The notes under the pieces were generated by a model, which saw only the letters and a program-made list of their open reading frames with translations, did not search any database and was not told where the DNA came from. From Marsupella aquatica (lineage: Eukaryota > Marchantiophyta), in contig OZ316891.1 in NCBI GenBank assembly GCA_973895155.1, positions 23,684,001 to 23,748,000 of the forward strand: a DNA stretch of 64,000 nucleotides. Direction: 5' to 3'. A program made the translations under genes and the position numbers. Shown piece after piece: positions 1 through 10,877 of the stretch. Position 1 is the first letter of the stretch; each line of letters opens with the position of its first letter.

Positions 1-2528
1 AATTGCACGAGGATATATGGGAAGGATTTCTATCTTACTCCCAAGGTAATTGCCGAAGTGTTTGGCTTGCCGATAGGCAATAAGACCAAGGTTGATACCA
101 GGAAGACCTTGCCTGACAAAGAGTTCTGGTCGTTCCCCGGGCCATCAACGAAGAATGGCTTCTTCCGGAACACCTGCACCAACCCACACATAGGAGAGAT
201 GATCGACTTCTTGCGGGTGACCATGCATTGTAACTTGCCGAGGGCAGAGATTGGCAAGGCACAGGTCTATCTGGCAGAGAGGCCAGACCCAAGCCGGGAC
301 TACAATGGGCACCTCCTCAACCAATTGAAGAAGATCTTAAAGGAGGAGCAGCAGGTAATCGGCATGGGGAGCGTGTCGCGGCTTGGCTATCACATGCCGC
401 TGTTGTGCCGGTATGCCAGAGGTCAGACCTTTGCCCCAGTACTTCCCCTGCAGGTAAGGACACCCGAGGAAGCTCCAGCACCGAGGCCGGTAGCAGAAAA
501 GCCTCAACCACCTGTTAGCCCTACGATTGAGCAGGTGTTTAGGCCAAGGAAGGAAGACTTGCCGATGCAGCAACCAGGCATGCAGAATCTGCTACTACTG
601 GAGAAAGAAAAGAGATCGGCAACGACAACGGCAACGGCAACAATGCAGGACACTGCCCCAGAGGTCAACCTAAGCAGACTTAGAAGGGAAAACCCCTTTA
701 CCGGAAATAAGGAGAGAATCAGGCCAGAATCCAAGCCAGGTGTTCGAATGTACGTAGGAGTCTCAAGCTCAGAATCTGAGGCAGAATTGCCTGAAGCTCC
801 TACCGACGAAGAAGAGAGGGAGAAGCCGGAAGTCCAAGAAGTAGAGGAGGCAGTGGAGGACTGCAGCCATGATAACTCCGGCTATGGGTCGGACCATCAC
901 GTTCCAGGAGTAAGGACCTGTGTCCGGTTTATCCCCACACTTCCAAGGGTAGTACGAGGGGACCCCAACCAGCAGAGTAGCCCTGAGTCTCCCCCACCAG
1001 ATGTTTCTCCCCGAGCTTTGACGGCATAAAACAGACGGCGCAGGAATTTCAGGAGCGAATCAGGCAGGAAGGGGAGGCAGCCCTGGCTAGGGAAAAGGAT
1101 TTACCAGGAGGAGATTGGCCGGAGGACATCAGGCGGCTAGCCAAAAAAGGAAGCAAACCTCTAGCCACGATTGAAGAGATCCGCAAGACGGCTTGGGAGT
1201 AGAGGCCGCGATGGGCGATGCCGATCACTTCTACTTACTCCACCTACGCTAAGAATAGAGCCATGGAGTATGGTGAGATGTGTGGGGAACTTGCGCTCGG
1301 CATCTTTGGGGAGGAGTTGGAGGTAGGACCCTTTTTCCATAGGGAGCAGTTGGAGAAGCACCAATAAGATGAAGCGGTGGTTTTAGAGAGAAGCAAGAAG
1401 GACGAGGTCATCCGGTGGCTTAGGAGGATGGAAGCCGAGATTGAAGATCTAAGGGCGGCCAAGAAAGCCCAAGATGAACTGCGGATTAAGCGGCATGAGC
1501 TGAACATCATGCAGGGGCAGTTGGACACAGCGCAGGCTGATAGTCAGATTATCAAGGATAAACTGACTCAGACCCAGGGAGAATTGGCCGATGCAATCAA
1601 GGACAGGGAGAAATGGAAGAAGGAGCTGAGAGACGCAGAGGAGGCCCATATAGCAGTCAACAACTGGGTCATGGCGGAGACCCAAAGAAAGGAATGGGCG
1701 TTGAAGGGGGAGCTCGAGAAAAGCCGCGGAGCCCTTGAGCAGAAGGAGGCCGAGTTAGGGAAATCCTATCAAGGGATTATTGCGTTGCAGCAGGAGCTTG
1801 CGTCCCTAACGGCTAGCTTCAAGGCCGACCTAAGGGAGAAGGACGATATGCTCGATCAGACTTATGCCAAGATGAATAAAATGGAGTCTGAGATCGTGAC
1901 AGAGCTCGACAAAGAGCTAAGAGCAACCCAGGAGGGGCTACCTTGAAGAAGGAATTGGAGGAAGCCCACAGGGAGCAGGAGGAGGCCAAAAACGAGTTGG
2001 AGGGGGCACGTAAGGACCTGGATGAGACCCAGGAGGAATTGGAGGAAATCACGAGGAAGATGGAGAACCTACAGCGGCGGGCCGACAACCAAACAGAGCG
2101 GCTGAAGAAACAAGCCGCAGTATTTAAATGCTTAGCTGTAGCAGGTCCATCGCCCGTTGGGGCGAACCAGTTACCAGGAGTGGTACTGGCCGAAGAACAA
2201 GCCGCACCACCTGCACCAGTGCCGAAAGTAAGTGGGAAGGGGAAGGGACCAGCTGCCGAGCCGGAAACAAAGAAGAAGCGGAAACCTTCAGGGTCAAGGA
2301 GTAATACGACTCCACAGGCCGTGGTGACCAAGGAGGTAGACCCAGCACCGACCCCAGACAGGGTCATGGCAAAGGATCCAAGGGGAGGCCAAAGCCGTGG
2401 GAGTGGCTCAGGCCGAGGGAGAGTTGACTCGGTCAAGGGCAGGTAATCTGTCAGTAGGCGGGCCAACGGCAATGGCTGAAGAGGAAGCGTTGGGGGCGTC
2501 CATTGAGGATCCACCACCGGTGTCGTGA
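1..2528 (+). pseudogene. LTR-encoded coiled-coil protein, decayed copy A
   Basis: This is the C-terminal three quarters of the family-1 LTR protein. Against the intact copy (13182-16802) it shows the second half of the central domain (1-420), a Pro-rich linker, a Thr/Ala microsatellite stretch (about 600-650), an acidic stretch, and the coiled coil (about 1377-2110) followed by the KKKRKP basic motif (about 2270). Lesions: a 1-base deletion near 1005, TAG at 1200-1202 where the intact copy has CAG, TAA near 1366, a 4-base deletion near 1934, and loss of the Ala-Glu minisatellite near 2375. The stop at 2526-2528 matches the intact copy. Confidence 0.85.
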
Positions 2529-3182
2529 TGGTGCAAGGGCGTCGTTCCTTTTAGGAAGGGCGGACGTGGAGGTAGGAGGCGTGAGTGGGCAGGGCGGGCG
2601 CTGATCTCCAAGTTTAAGATTAGGATCAGGACCAGGAGCGGCCCTGACACTTAGCTTAGTGGGATTGCGGTTCCACTGGTAGGAGCAACACTTGTGCCCC
2701 TACCTTGCTGTACATAGGTAGATCCGGGCAGGTAGATTACTGTTAGGTAGATTAGGCTTACGCTGCAAAGAATTAGGCGGATTCGCTACCAGGATAAATA
2801 CCTGGGCTGCGGGGAGCTCAGGGCCTCTTCTTTAGCAAGTTTTTAGTTTGCACCAGCCGGGCTAGGATCAAGTAGTAAGAGAAGCTCTCGGTTAGTCATA
2901 CAGTGACCTTGTGTATATTCATGTTTCCTCATGCCTAAGAGCTGAATAGAGTTGGCCTCACGGCTTAGTTCGCAGAGCTTGTGTATGAAATGTACTGTTT
3001 GTATGGCAAGTGCATGGTATGACTCAGTCAAAAGGAGTCATTTTACTATTTGTGTGTCGCATTAACTTGTGTGAAGAGTACCCACATCAACTAATAGGAG
3101 AAGGAAAGTAAGCAAGGGAGTGAGAGTTGGATGTGTCGAGCTGAGAGAGGTCTTAGCGGCTTAACCAAGCCTATTGGGGATC

Positions 3183-3213
3183 ATTCCGGCGGCGGAATCC
3201 AAATATACCTAAC
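3183..3213 (+). promoter_or_regulatory. Conserved LTR core motif (putative promoter), copy A
   Basis: ATTCC-GGCGGC-GGAAT followed by AAATATACCTA, about 230 bp before the LTR end. The same arrangement recurs in divergent LTR families of this window. The AT-rich part is a plausible TATA element; that role is inferred. Confidence 0.5.
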
Positions 3214-3442
3214 CAGAAGGAGAGGAAGACAAGGGAAGGCCTAGAGTAGGCCGGCTTCATATCTCATGACCCGATGAAGGATCTGTCCAGTATATGTGTG
3301 TAAATTGTTAATAGATGTAGAGGAGATTAGCAGCGTCCCATGCCGCTAAGCCGCGGAAACGGCCCCGCCAAGCGCAAAAGTTGCGGGAATCGGCTTGAGC
3401 TGGGGGGTTTCTTGGGTTTAGGGAGCCATGGGATGCACCACA

Positions 3443-4960
3443 TAAATACTGCGGCTTGTGTCTTCAGCCGCTCCATTTGGTTGTCGGCCCGCCGGTGTAG
3501 GTTCTCCATCTTTCTCGTGATTTCCTCCAACTCCTCCTGGGTCTCGTCCAGGTCCTTGCGCGCCTCCTCCAGCTCCTTATTGGCTTCCTCCAATTCCCTC
3601 CTTAAGGTAGCCCTCTCCTCCTGGGTTGCTCTTAGCTCCTTGTCGAGCTCTACTACGACCACAGACTCCATTTTATTCATCTTGGCATAAGTCTGGTCGA
3701 GCTGGTTGTCCTTTTCACGCAGATCAGCCTTGAAGCTGGCCGTCAGGGACGCAAGCTCCTGCTGCAGCGCAATAATCCCTTGATAGGATTTCCCTAACTC
3801 TACTTCCTTTTGCTCAAGGGCTCCGCGGATATCTTTGAGCTCTCCTTTCAACGCCCTCTCCCTTCTCTGGTTCTCCGCCATGGCCCGATTGTTGGTTGCT
3901 AAGTGGGCCTCCTCTGCATCCCTTAGCTCCCGCTTCCATTTCTCTCTTTCCTTGACTGCGCCGGCCAACTCTCCTTGGGTCAGAGTCAGTTTATCTTTGA
4001 TAATCTGATTGTTAGACTGAGTGGTATCCAACTGCCCCTGCATGATGTTTAGCTCATGCCGCTTAATCCGTAGTTCATCTTGGGCTTTCTTGGCCACCTG
4101 CAGGATTTCCATCTCGGCTTCCTTCTCCCTAAGCCGTCGGATGACCTCGTCCTTCTTGCTCCTCTCCAAAGCCACCGGTTCTTCTAATCGATGCTTTTCC
4201 AACATCTCCCTCTGGAAAAAGGGTCCCTGCTCCAACTCCTCCCCAAAGATGCTGAGCGCCAATTCCCCACACATCTCCCCATACTCCATGGCTCTATCCT
4301 TAGCATAGGTGGAGTAACTAGAAGTCATCGGCATTACCCACCGCGGCCTCTGCTCCCAAGCCGTCTTGCGGATTTCTTCTATGGTGGCAAGAGGGTTGCT
4401 TCTTTTTTTGGCAAGCCGCGTGATGTCCTCCGGCCAATCTCCTCCTGGTAAATCCTTCTCCCTAGCCAGGGCTACTTTCTCTTCCTCCCTAAGTCACTCC
4501 TGAAATTCCTGTGCCCTGGCTAGGGAGAACGCTTCCAATCGTGAAAACGGCCTCTGGTTTCCAGGCTGTCGTCTCCTTCTGCTCTCCATGGAAAGGAGCC
4601 TTAGGCTGCTCTGCCTCTGATTCGGGGCTTGAGGCTCCCACATACATTCGCACTCCCGGCTTGTGTTCTGGCCTCCTTCTCTCCTTGGCTCCGGTAAAGG
4701 GATCTTCCCCTCTGAGTCGGCTTAAGCCGACCTCGGGGGCATCGTCCTGTATTGTTGCCGTTGCCGTTGCCGTTGCCGGAACCGTTCTCTTTTCCTTCTC
4801 CAGCAAGTTCAGCAGAATTTGCATGCCTGGTTGCTACATCGGCACGGCTTCTTTCCTTGTCCGAAACACCTGCTTGATCATTGGACTGTCGGGTTGGTTG
4901 CGCTTCTCTGGTGCCGGCCTCTGCTCCGAAACCTCCTCCGGTCCCCTTGCCAATAGGGGA
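3443..4960 (-). pseudogene. LTR-encoded protein of copy B, C-terminal part
   Basis: Coiled-coil half of the family-1 LTR protein, read leftward. The 4334-3443 part is an open heptad-rich stretch homologous to residues about 760-1080 of the intact protein. Upstream parts (4960-4340) hold the linker with a GTTGCC microsatellite (4754-4778) and an internal deletion near 4490-4560. Copy A cuts it at 3443, before the basic motif. Confidence 0.8.
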
Positions 4961-4964
4961 AATC

Positions 4965-6302
4965 CGAATTTGGGATAAGGAGTATACGCCGCGGCACTTC
5001 AAACCTGAGGGTAAGACGGACAATGGATACAAGCAGGGGGCGTGCACCAACTTAACCTGTATGGAGCGGCTTAACTTCATACGGACTACCCTACACATGA
5101 TTGAGCCACGATCCGAGATTTCCCTCTGCACGATAGTGCAGATGGAACAGTACAAACGACGAAACTGGGCCCAATTCTTCTACCGAAGATTCTCGGGGGA
5201 GCTGAAGCGGGCTCAGGGTGGTATGGCTATTGGAGGGAAGACTTACTTGGGGAGTCATATCGCCATTATCCTCGCCTGGTACAAGGCACGGTGGGAGGCC
5301 AGAGGAAAGAATACGGCCACCTCAGCCCCGGGTAATGTCACCCCCACCCCAGAGGAGGCAACCCCGACTACGCGGACTACTGTCCCTCGGACAAACCCCG
5401 AGCCGGAAGCCCCGACTAATACTCCGCAATCGCCCCCTGTGGAAATTCCACCGCCTCCTTTCGTTGAGCCTCCGCTACCTGCAGTACAACCACCCCCAAT
5501 CCCTCCACCACCTGAAGAAACCTTCCCCTCCCTAGCGCTGACTACGGAGGAGCTCATTGCCCCTGCCGAGGAACCACCGGTACCCGAGAGGATGGAGGAC
5601 TACCAAGTAGCCCCGGGGACCATGGCCTACGACCTGGTCCAGAAGTTTAGCCAGACTATGTCTGGGGAGTTGGCGACATACATCGGACAACAAGTCTCGG
5701 CGTACTTTCATCCAGCCTTCTTCATGTTAGAGCACCAACCACGGATCGTCAGCCGCTTGGAAGAAGAACTCATGGTGAAGGGGAATGAGATCGGGTGTCT
5801 CCAGATGCTGGTAGAGCACCTCGAGGAGGAGGCAACGACCCGCCGCGAGGATTTAGTCCGCACTGTCGAATAGAGGGACGGACTAACCCAGGAGTTAAGC
5901 GGAGCGCAGGCCGAACTCAAGAAGCTGGACGACACCGTGCTTCAATTACGCTCAGAATCTTCGGCTCGGGTTACCAGCCTGACCGACCTCAACAAACAAT
6001 TCCTGCAGGCAGCACAGCAGGTGGCTAGTCTCTCCGCCGAACGAGATAAATTGCTAGCGCAGGACCAGGTCCATCGCGACGCCATCGACCAGCTCAACTT
6101 GGAGGTGGCGCGGCTCCAGACTGAAGCCGACGAAGCTGCAAACGAGGCGGAGGAAGCATTACGGGACAACAAGGCTTTGCAGGACCGCGTCACCCTGCTC
6201 GTCCTCCAGCGGGGAAAACCTGGACCCACCTCTGATCAAGGCGGCTTGAGGTCTCGCCCCGACAAGGGGACCAGCCCTGGTCCAACCACTGCACACACGT
6301 AA
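4965..6302 (+). pseudogene. Family-2 LTR-encoded protein, 5'-truncated, one TAG
   Basis: One reading frame from the junction to a stop at 6300-6302, broken only by TAG at 5871-5873, where copy J has CAG (31309-31311). Order of parts: the second half of the domain shared with family 1 (about 4965-5320, with the N-G-Y...ACTN, R-x-x-L-H and P-R-x-E-I pattern), a Pro-rich linker (5330-5590), a helical segment around 5592-5740, and a coiled coil (about 5740-6210). The overall plan matches the family-1 LTR protein although the sequences are highly diverged. Function unknown. Confidence 0.75.
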
Positions 6303-7084
6303 GGGGTAGTTAGCGAAGGGTAGAAGCAGGCGCCGCGCGAGGCGGTTAAGTCAACGGCATCTTTTAGTTAGGCGTAACGACAGAATAACTGTCATTAGGC
6401 GCCGATTAGCGGCAGTAGGAAGAATTAGGGCCGATCAGTTAGGATCAGCCAACGTAGGATTGAGTCCATCAACGGACTAGAGTTTGTCAGTAGGCTTGGC
6501 CGCTGCCATTCCGGTTGGCACACTCGTAGTCGACGGTCAACCGGTCAGTGCAGCGCGACCGGTAGTCAGCAGTTAGTTAGTCAGTAGGTAGTACCCCGGA
6601 AGGTAGTATCCTCCGGTTCTCTTCCGCTATGGTAGTATTTAGGCTTCCCCTTCCGCGATGGGAAGGGGGAGAAGGCTTAGTTATCTCAGCAGAAGAAAGG
6701 CGAGGCACGGGGAGTCCCGGCCTGAGTAGGGTCAGAGCGTACCAAGGAGTGAGAGCCAGAGTCGAGCTTGCTGGGCAAGTGCGAGGCAGGGCCTCGTAGA
6801 GACTGGGCATCGACTGCCGTTGGGCCTGCTGACCCCCTTTGAAGTCGAGTCAACCATGTAAACTGATGCTTCGCTGAGTAAATGTAGTCTTTTCCCCTTA
6901 ATGTTTTTGAGAGTAACTGGTGTTGTGTGTATGCTTTGTCCGGGCAAAGGCGCCATTTTAAGGGACGTACCGGGTGCGGACTAATGGTAGGGATTGCCAC
7001 TCATTGCATGTCACAAGGTCCTGTCACGTCGATGGCTTGAAAAGCCCCAAGTCGGGAGTTAGTCCGCGTCACTAACTGAGGGAA

Positions 7085-7113
7085 AATTCCAGCGGTGGAA
7101 AATAAATATACCT
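7085..7113 (+). promoter_or_regulatory. Conserved LTR core motif, copy K
   Basis: ATTCC-AGCGGT-GGAA then AATAAATATACCTATG, about 180 bp before the family-2 LTR end. It matches the family-1 motif in layout and spacing. Confidence 0.5.
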
Positions 7114-7285
7114 ATGACAAGTACGAATTATGCGAGTGTTATACCAGTAAGTATAGCGGCTTAGCCCAACTTAGGGCTATTGAAGGTCACTACACACCTC
7201 CTTGCCCGAACCCTCACCCCTACTGGTGGTCGAGGTCGCACCACGACACTAACCCGGATTTAAGGCCCAGGGTAGGGGTGCGACA

Positions 7286-9005
7286 CGGCACAACAGCGGC
7301 ATGTGATAGCCAAGCCGGGACATGCTTCCCACGCCGATCACCTTCTATTCCTCCTTCAAGATCTCCTTCAGTTGGTTGAGGAGGTACCCGTTATAATCCC
7401 GGCTTGGGTCTGGCCTTTCTGCCAAGTAGACCTGAGCCTTGCCGATCTCTGCCCTCAGCAAGTTACAGTGCATGGTCACCCGCAAGAAATCGATCATCTC
7501 TCCGATGTGTGGGTTGGTGCAGGTGTTCCGGAAAAAGCCATTCTTCGTTGATGGTCCTGGGAACGACCGAAACTCCTTGTCAAGTAAGGTCTTCCTGGTA
7601 TCAACCTTGGTCTTATCACCCATCGGCAAGCCAAACACCTCGGCAATCACCCGGGGAGTGAGATAGAAATCCTTCCCATACACCCTTGTGGAATTGGTCT
7701 CGGGTTCCCATGATCCCACAAATTCTAATAAGTCTGAGTCCGGCACCTCTGACTTCAGCCATGGTAATCTTACAAAGGCTTCCAAGCCGGATCCGGCCAT
7801 GAAGCCTTGGTAGTTCTTGGTCTGCATGGCTGTAAAGCATGCATCCTCCTCTCGTGCAAAGTGTAATTGCACTTCCTCCGGTAGGGTCGCCACCCAGCCT
7901 TTCCAGGTGTCATTGTCTGTTGGAATGGCATTGATGGGATTGACCTCTTCCTCCTCGGCTTCTCCCCTAGTCCCGCTCTGCTGCGGTGCTGGCTTCCTAG
8001 GTGCCGCCGACCTCGTTCTTTTTGTCGGGGTGTCCTCTTTGTTGTTGTTTCCTTTCCTCTTCATCTCGGCTGCCGTGGATGTTTCTCCTAGCAAGGTTGC
8101 CTTCGTCCACCCGTTCGTGTTACCCTTCAACTCCCAGTGTAGGTCGCTGCAGCGATTGATGGCTTCTCGGATGCCGACGATTCTGTTTTCGCAAAACAGA
8201 AGGTCGTCGAGCTGATTGGCAGTAAGAGTCCACAAGAACTTGGCCTTGATAAGTTCTCCTCCTAAGAAAGCCGTCTTTTGTAGTTCCCAGAGCCGAGCGA
8301 GTTCCTGCCGTTCTTGAGCTGCTCTCTCCGATTCCTCGTCCTCGTAAGTCCTGATGTACTCACCTGCCCGTTCGAACAAGCATCCCCAAAAATGTGTTGC
8401 TTGAATAATGTTGCTCATAACAGTTGCCTTTGTCCACCCCTCCGTGCTACCCTTCAACTCCCAGTGCGCATCGTTGCAGCGGTTGATGGCTTCCCGAATG
8501 CCGACGATTCTATCTTTGCAAAATAGAAGGTCATTGAGCTGATTGGCAGTAGGAGTCCACAAGAACTCAGCCTTGATGAGTTCTCCTCCTAAGAAGGCAG
8601 ACTTCTGCAGCTCCCACAGTCGAGCAAGCTCCTGCCGTTCTCGAGCTGCTCTCTCCGATTCTTCATCCTCGTAAGTCCTAATGTACTCAGTTGCCCGTTT
8701 GAACAGGCATCCCCAAAAATGTGCCGCTTGATTGACGTTGCTCATACCTCCTTGACTCGATCGTTGGTATCTGTTCCCACCCCGAGTGCTTGCCTAAGCA
8801 GCTAACAGTGATTGGCCTCCCATAGTCGTCTGCCCAGTTCATTCTTGCAAACGAGCCACTATTCCTTGCGAGCGGTCCTTACCCCTCTCCTCCTAAGGTC
8901 TTCCCTCCCGTTGGTCACCCCTAGCCGCCGACGCTTAGCGCGCCCTAACCCTAATCGTGTTTTCTCCCCCCGCATTCTTACTTCCGGCCTCGGCCCGGGT
9001 TCCAT
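7286..9005 (-). pseudogene. LTR-encoded protein of copy B, N-terminal part with duplicated module
   Basis: Reads leftward from the conserved ATG-GAA at 9003-9005. A TAG interrupts the basic N-terminal extension, after which the frame from the MSNVNQ start at 8745 is open for 466 codons until the family-2 insert. The 109-residue Trp-rich module is present twice in tandem (8745-8419 and 8418-8092), unlike every other copy here. The central domain follows, with the FGLP and N-G-F-F-R-N-T-C segments. It is probably the same ancestral gene as 3443-4960. Confidence 0.85.
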
Positions 9006-9125
9006 AGTCACCCTTAATTGTTTATATTTTCCTTGTTTTGTTCCTATACTAAGGTGTTTCCAGGGTACACTCCTGCCTTACCATTAAACCGGGCTAGTGA
9101 TTCTTGGCTAGGCATCACATTGTGG

Positions 9126-9144
9126 CCGGTCCGCCCTGGACCGG
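9126..9144. repeat. Short perfect hairpin beside LTR copy B
   Basis: CCGGTCC - 5-nt loop - GGACCGG, seven bases from the start of LTR B. No role can be assigned. Confidence 0.4.
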
Positions 9145-9171
9145 TCTTGTTGCATTTGTTTGAGCGGCTAT

Positions 9172-10520
9172 TACCAATGGACAGTTGGCCGTGGAACAAG
9201 CTTCCATTTTGCAGACTTGCCTCGGCCATCCCCCTGCCGTCTTGGTTCAGTGCATTCCCGTGCAAAGTGGCCTGGCTTCTCACAGTTGTGACAAACCGGG
9301 GATCGCCAAATCCCTGGCTTAGGAGGAATGCTCAGGTTACTGATAACTTGGAAACTCCTGCCATTGTTTGGGTAGGGGTATGCAGTTCTACTTGCTAAGT
9401 TACGCGGACCCACCGTTGAAATCTGATACACCGAATCAGAAGGGTCTTCAAAGAAATACTCCGTGGACTCCAATTCAGGTCCCGGGTTGTCAACATCATC
9501 TAATTCCACCTGGTGGACTCGATTCTTCCATCTTGGGCATTCCTGCACAACATGCCCGGATTGGAGGCACTTTGAACACCACGCATGGGCTCGTGTCTCA
9601 GGTGGCTTCTTCTTCTCCACCGGCTTTTCCGCAAGATGTACTGACAATGCTTTGAGATGATCCGTGATTTCATTAAGCTTGTCTGTTTTGGCGGCCTTTG
9701 GATCAGGTATCGCTCTTCAAACCCGGGGCTTGATTTTCCCCTCCTTCTTAACTTGCCTCTTCTTCTTCTTGCCCCGGCTCTTGCTCTCTGAATCACTTCC
9801 TGATGAGCTAGAAGTGGAGGATCCGCTGGTCGAAGTTGAATCCAAACTAGATTCTGTCTCCGAACTGGACGAGGTCAAACGATGTTTCTTCTTCTTCTTG
9901 CATTTCTTCTTCTTCTTGTCGTCCGATTCAGAGTCACTATCATTGAAGGTCTCGTACTTGCCCTTATTGCGGCGTGCCCGCTGGCTTTGCCGGAAGTTAT
10001 AGGTGGACTCCCGGTAGGTTTCAGCGCACGCTATGGCTGCTTGCATTGAAATTGGGTTATTCTGGCGCACCCAGAATTGCATATTCATGGGCAAACCATG
10101 GAGGAACCACGTAAGCTGGAGCGCGTCTCCCGGCCTGGGCCAGATCTTGGCAGCAAGTTTCTGAAACTTCTGAATGAACTTTCATAGGGACTCCTTCTTC
10201 CCCATGCGAATCTGGCCGATCTTTAATAAAGAACGCTGCATTGATCCAATGGCACAAAACTCTTGCAGCAACGCGGCTTGGAATTGTGCCCATGTAATCC
10301 CGGGTTGCAGCGAGTTGTACCATGGACGAGCTTCTCCCCGCATCACTCCGGGGAGGACGGTTAGCTTAATGGCATCTTCCCCGTTGGCCTTAGCAGTGGC
10401 TTCAAACTCATCCAACCATTCATCCGGATCATCCCCATGACGCCCTTTGAAAGCTCAATAATGAAACCGCGATCATTGTGATATTTGTGGGGGAGCTTGA
10501 GCAGCGCGGGCCATAGCCGG
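9172..10520 (-). pseudogene. Ty3/gypsy Gag, decayed (element L)
   Basis: Minus-strand Gag remnant. From about 10460 it matches the family-1 Gag core (DPDEW, GEARPWY and a K-F-x-Q-K-F-Q-K-L pattern), then a Ser/Asp/Lys-rich stretch (10010-9720), then two CCHC zinc knuckles (CX2CX4HX4C) near 9580 and 9270. The three open segments 10415-10182, 10094-9717 and 9647-9171 are all in one frame; the breaks are TGA codons, the one near 10182 replacing an Arg conserved in family 1 (CGA->TGA). It ends near 9171, just before LTR B. Packaging of element RNA is the expected family role. Confidence 0.75.
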
Positions 10521-10846
10521 TGGGGGGGCAGCCATAGGTACTGGTGGCGGTGGTGGTGCTGGCGGAGGTGCAGCAGGGACGAGAGCAGGACTGGCTGGAC
10601 CAGACCCCAAAGGTCCCGGTGGTATGTTCATTCGTCGAGGTGATTGTGAATCCTCCGAGCCTGAAGAGTCGGAGCTTGTTGGGGTTGCACTCTCTCATTT
10701 GATGGTCAATCTTCTCAAGTAAGCTGCTTGAGAACGAGTGACGGGCATTTACTCGTATAAATGCGATGGTTAGTAACTCACAAGGGCCTGGTGTATTCTG
10801 CCCAGGTGCACCCGCACATGTCTCCCCTCTACTACTCGTAGAGTGC

Positions 10847-10864
10847 CCCCTCCATCTAGCGCCA
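10847..10864 (-). promoter_or_regulatory. Primer-binding site, element L
   Basis: Read on the minus strand this is TGGCGCTAGATGGAGGGG, beginning with TGG, which would pair with the CCA end of a tRNA. The same sequence follows the 5' LTR of the family-1 element at 51595-51612. The tRNA was not identified. Confidence 0.6.
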
Positions 10865-10877
10865 AAAACAAAGGCTA

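Larger units (their letters stand above)
1..3442 (+). mobile_element. Family-1 giant LTR, copy A (5' end outside window)
   Basis: This stretch is collinear with the complete solo LTR at 13068-17723 from about its position 14165 to its last base and ends in the same GCACCACA terminus at 3442. It abruptly abuts the minus-strand copy B at 3443, inside the coiled-coil part of B's ORF, so A was inserted into B; the predicted 5-bp target duplication is TAAAT (3443-3447), whose partner lies left of the window. Whether A is a solo LTR or the 3' LTR of a longer element cannot be told here. Confidence 0.85.
4961..7285 (+). mobile_element. Family-2 LTR fragment, copy K
   Basis: Aligns with copy J (28165-32725) in both its coding part and the following ~980 bp of non-coding sequence, up to a shared terminus (GGTGCGACA at 7285; ACGTGACA in J at 32725). 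It starts in mid-ORF at 4961, so it is 5'-truncated or was joined by recombination inside copy B. Family-1 sequence resumes at 7286. Because the shared terminus ends in CA, and an ORF sits just upstream as in family 1, I read it as the 3' part of a large ORF-bearing LTR. Confidence 0.7.
3443..9119 (-). mobile_element. Family-1 giant LTR, copy B, interrupted by copy K
   Basis: Minus-strand LTR starting TGTGATGCC at 9119 and running left to 3443, where copy A interrupts it. A family-2 LTR piece (4961-7285) sits inside it; about 32 bp of B are missing at that junction compared with copy E. Its right neighbour is a gag fragment (9172-10520) with no polypurine tract at the junction, so B was probably an independent insertion. 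Its 3' end is outside the window. Confidence 0.8.

Noticed and set aside
9172-10520. Gag of element L as part of the same element as LTR B.
   Set aside because: No polypurine tract or pol lies between them, and the primer-binding site is on the far side with a different LTR.
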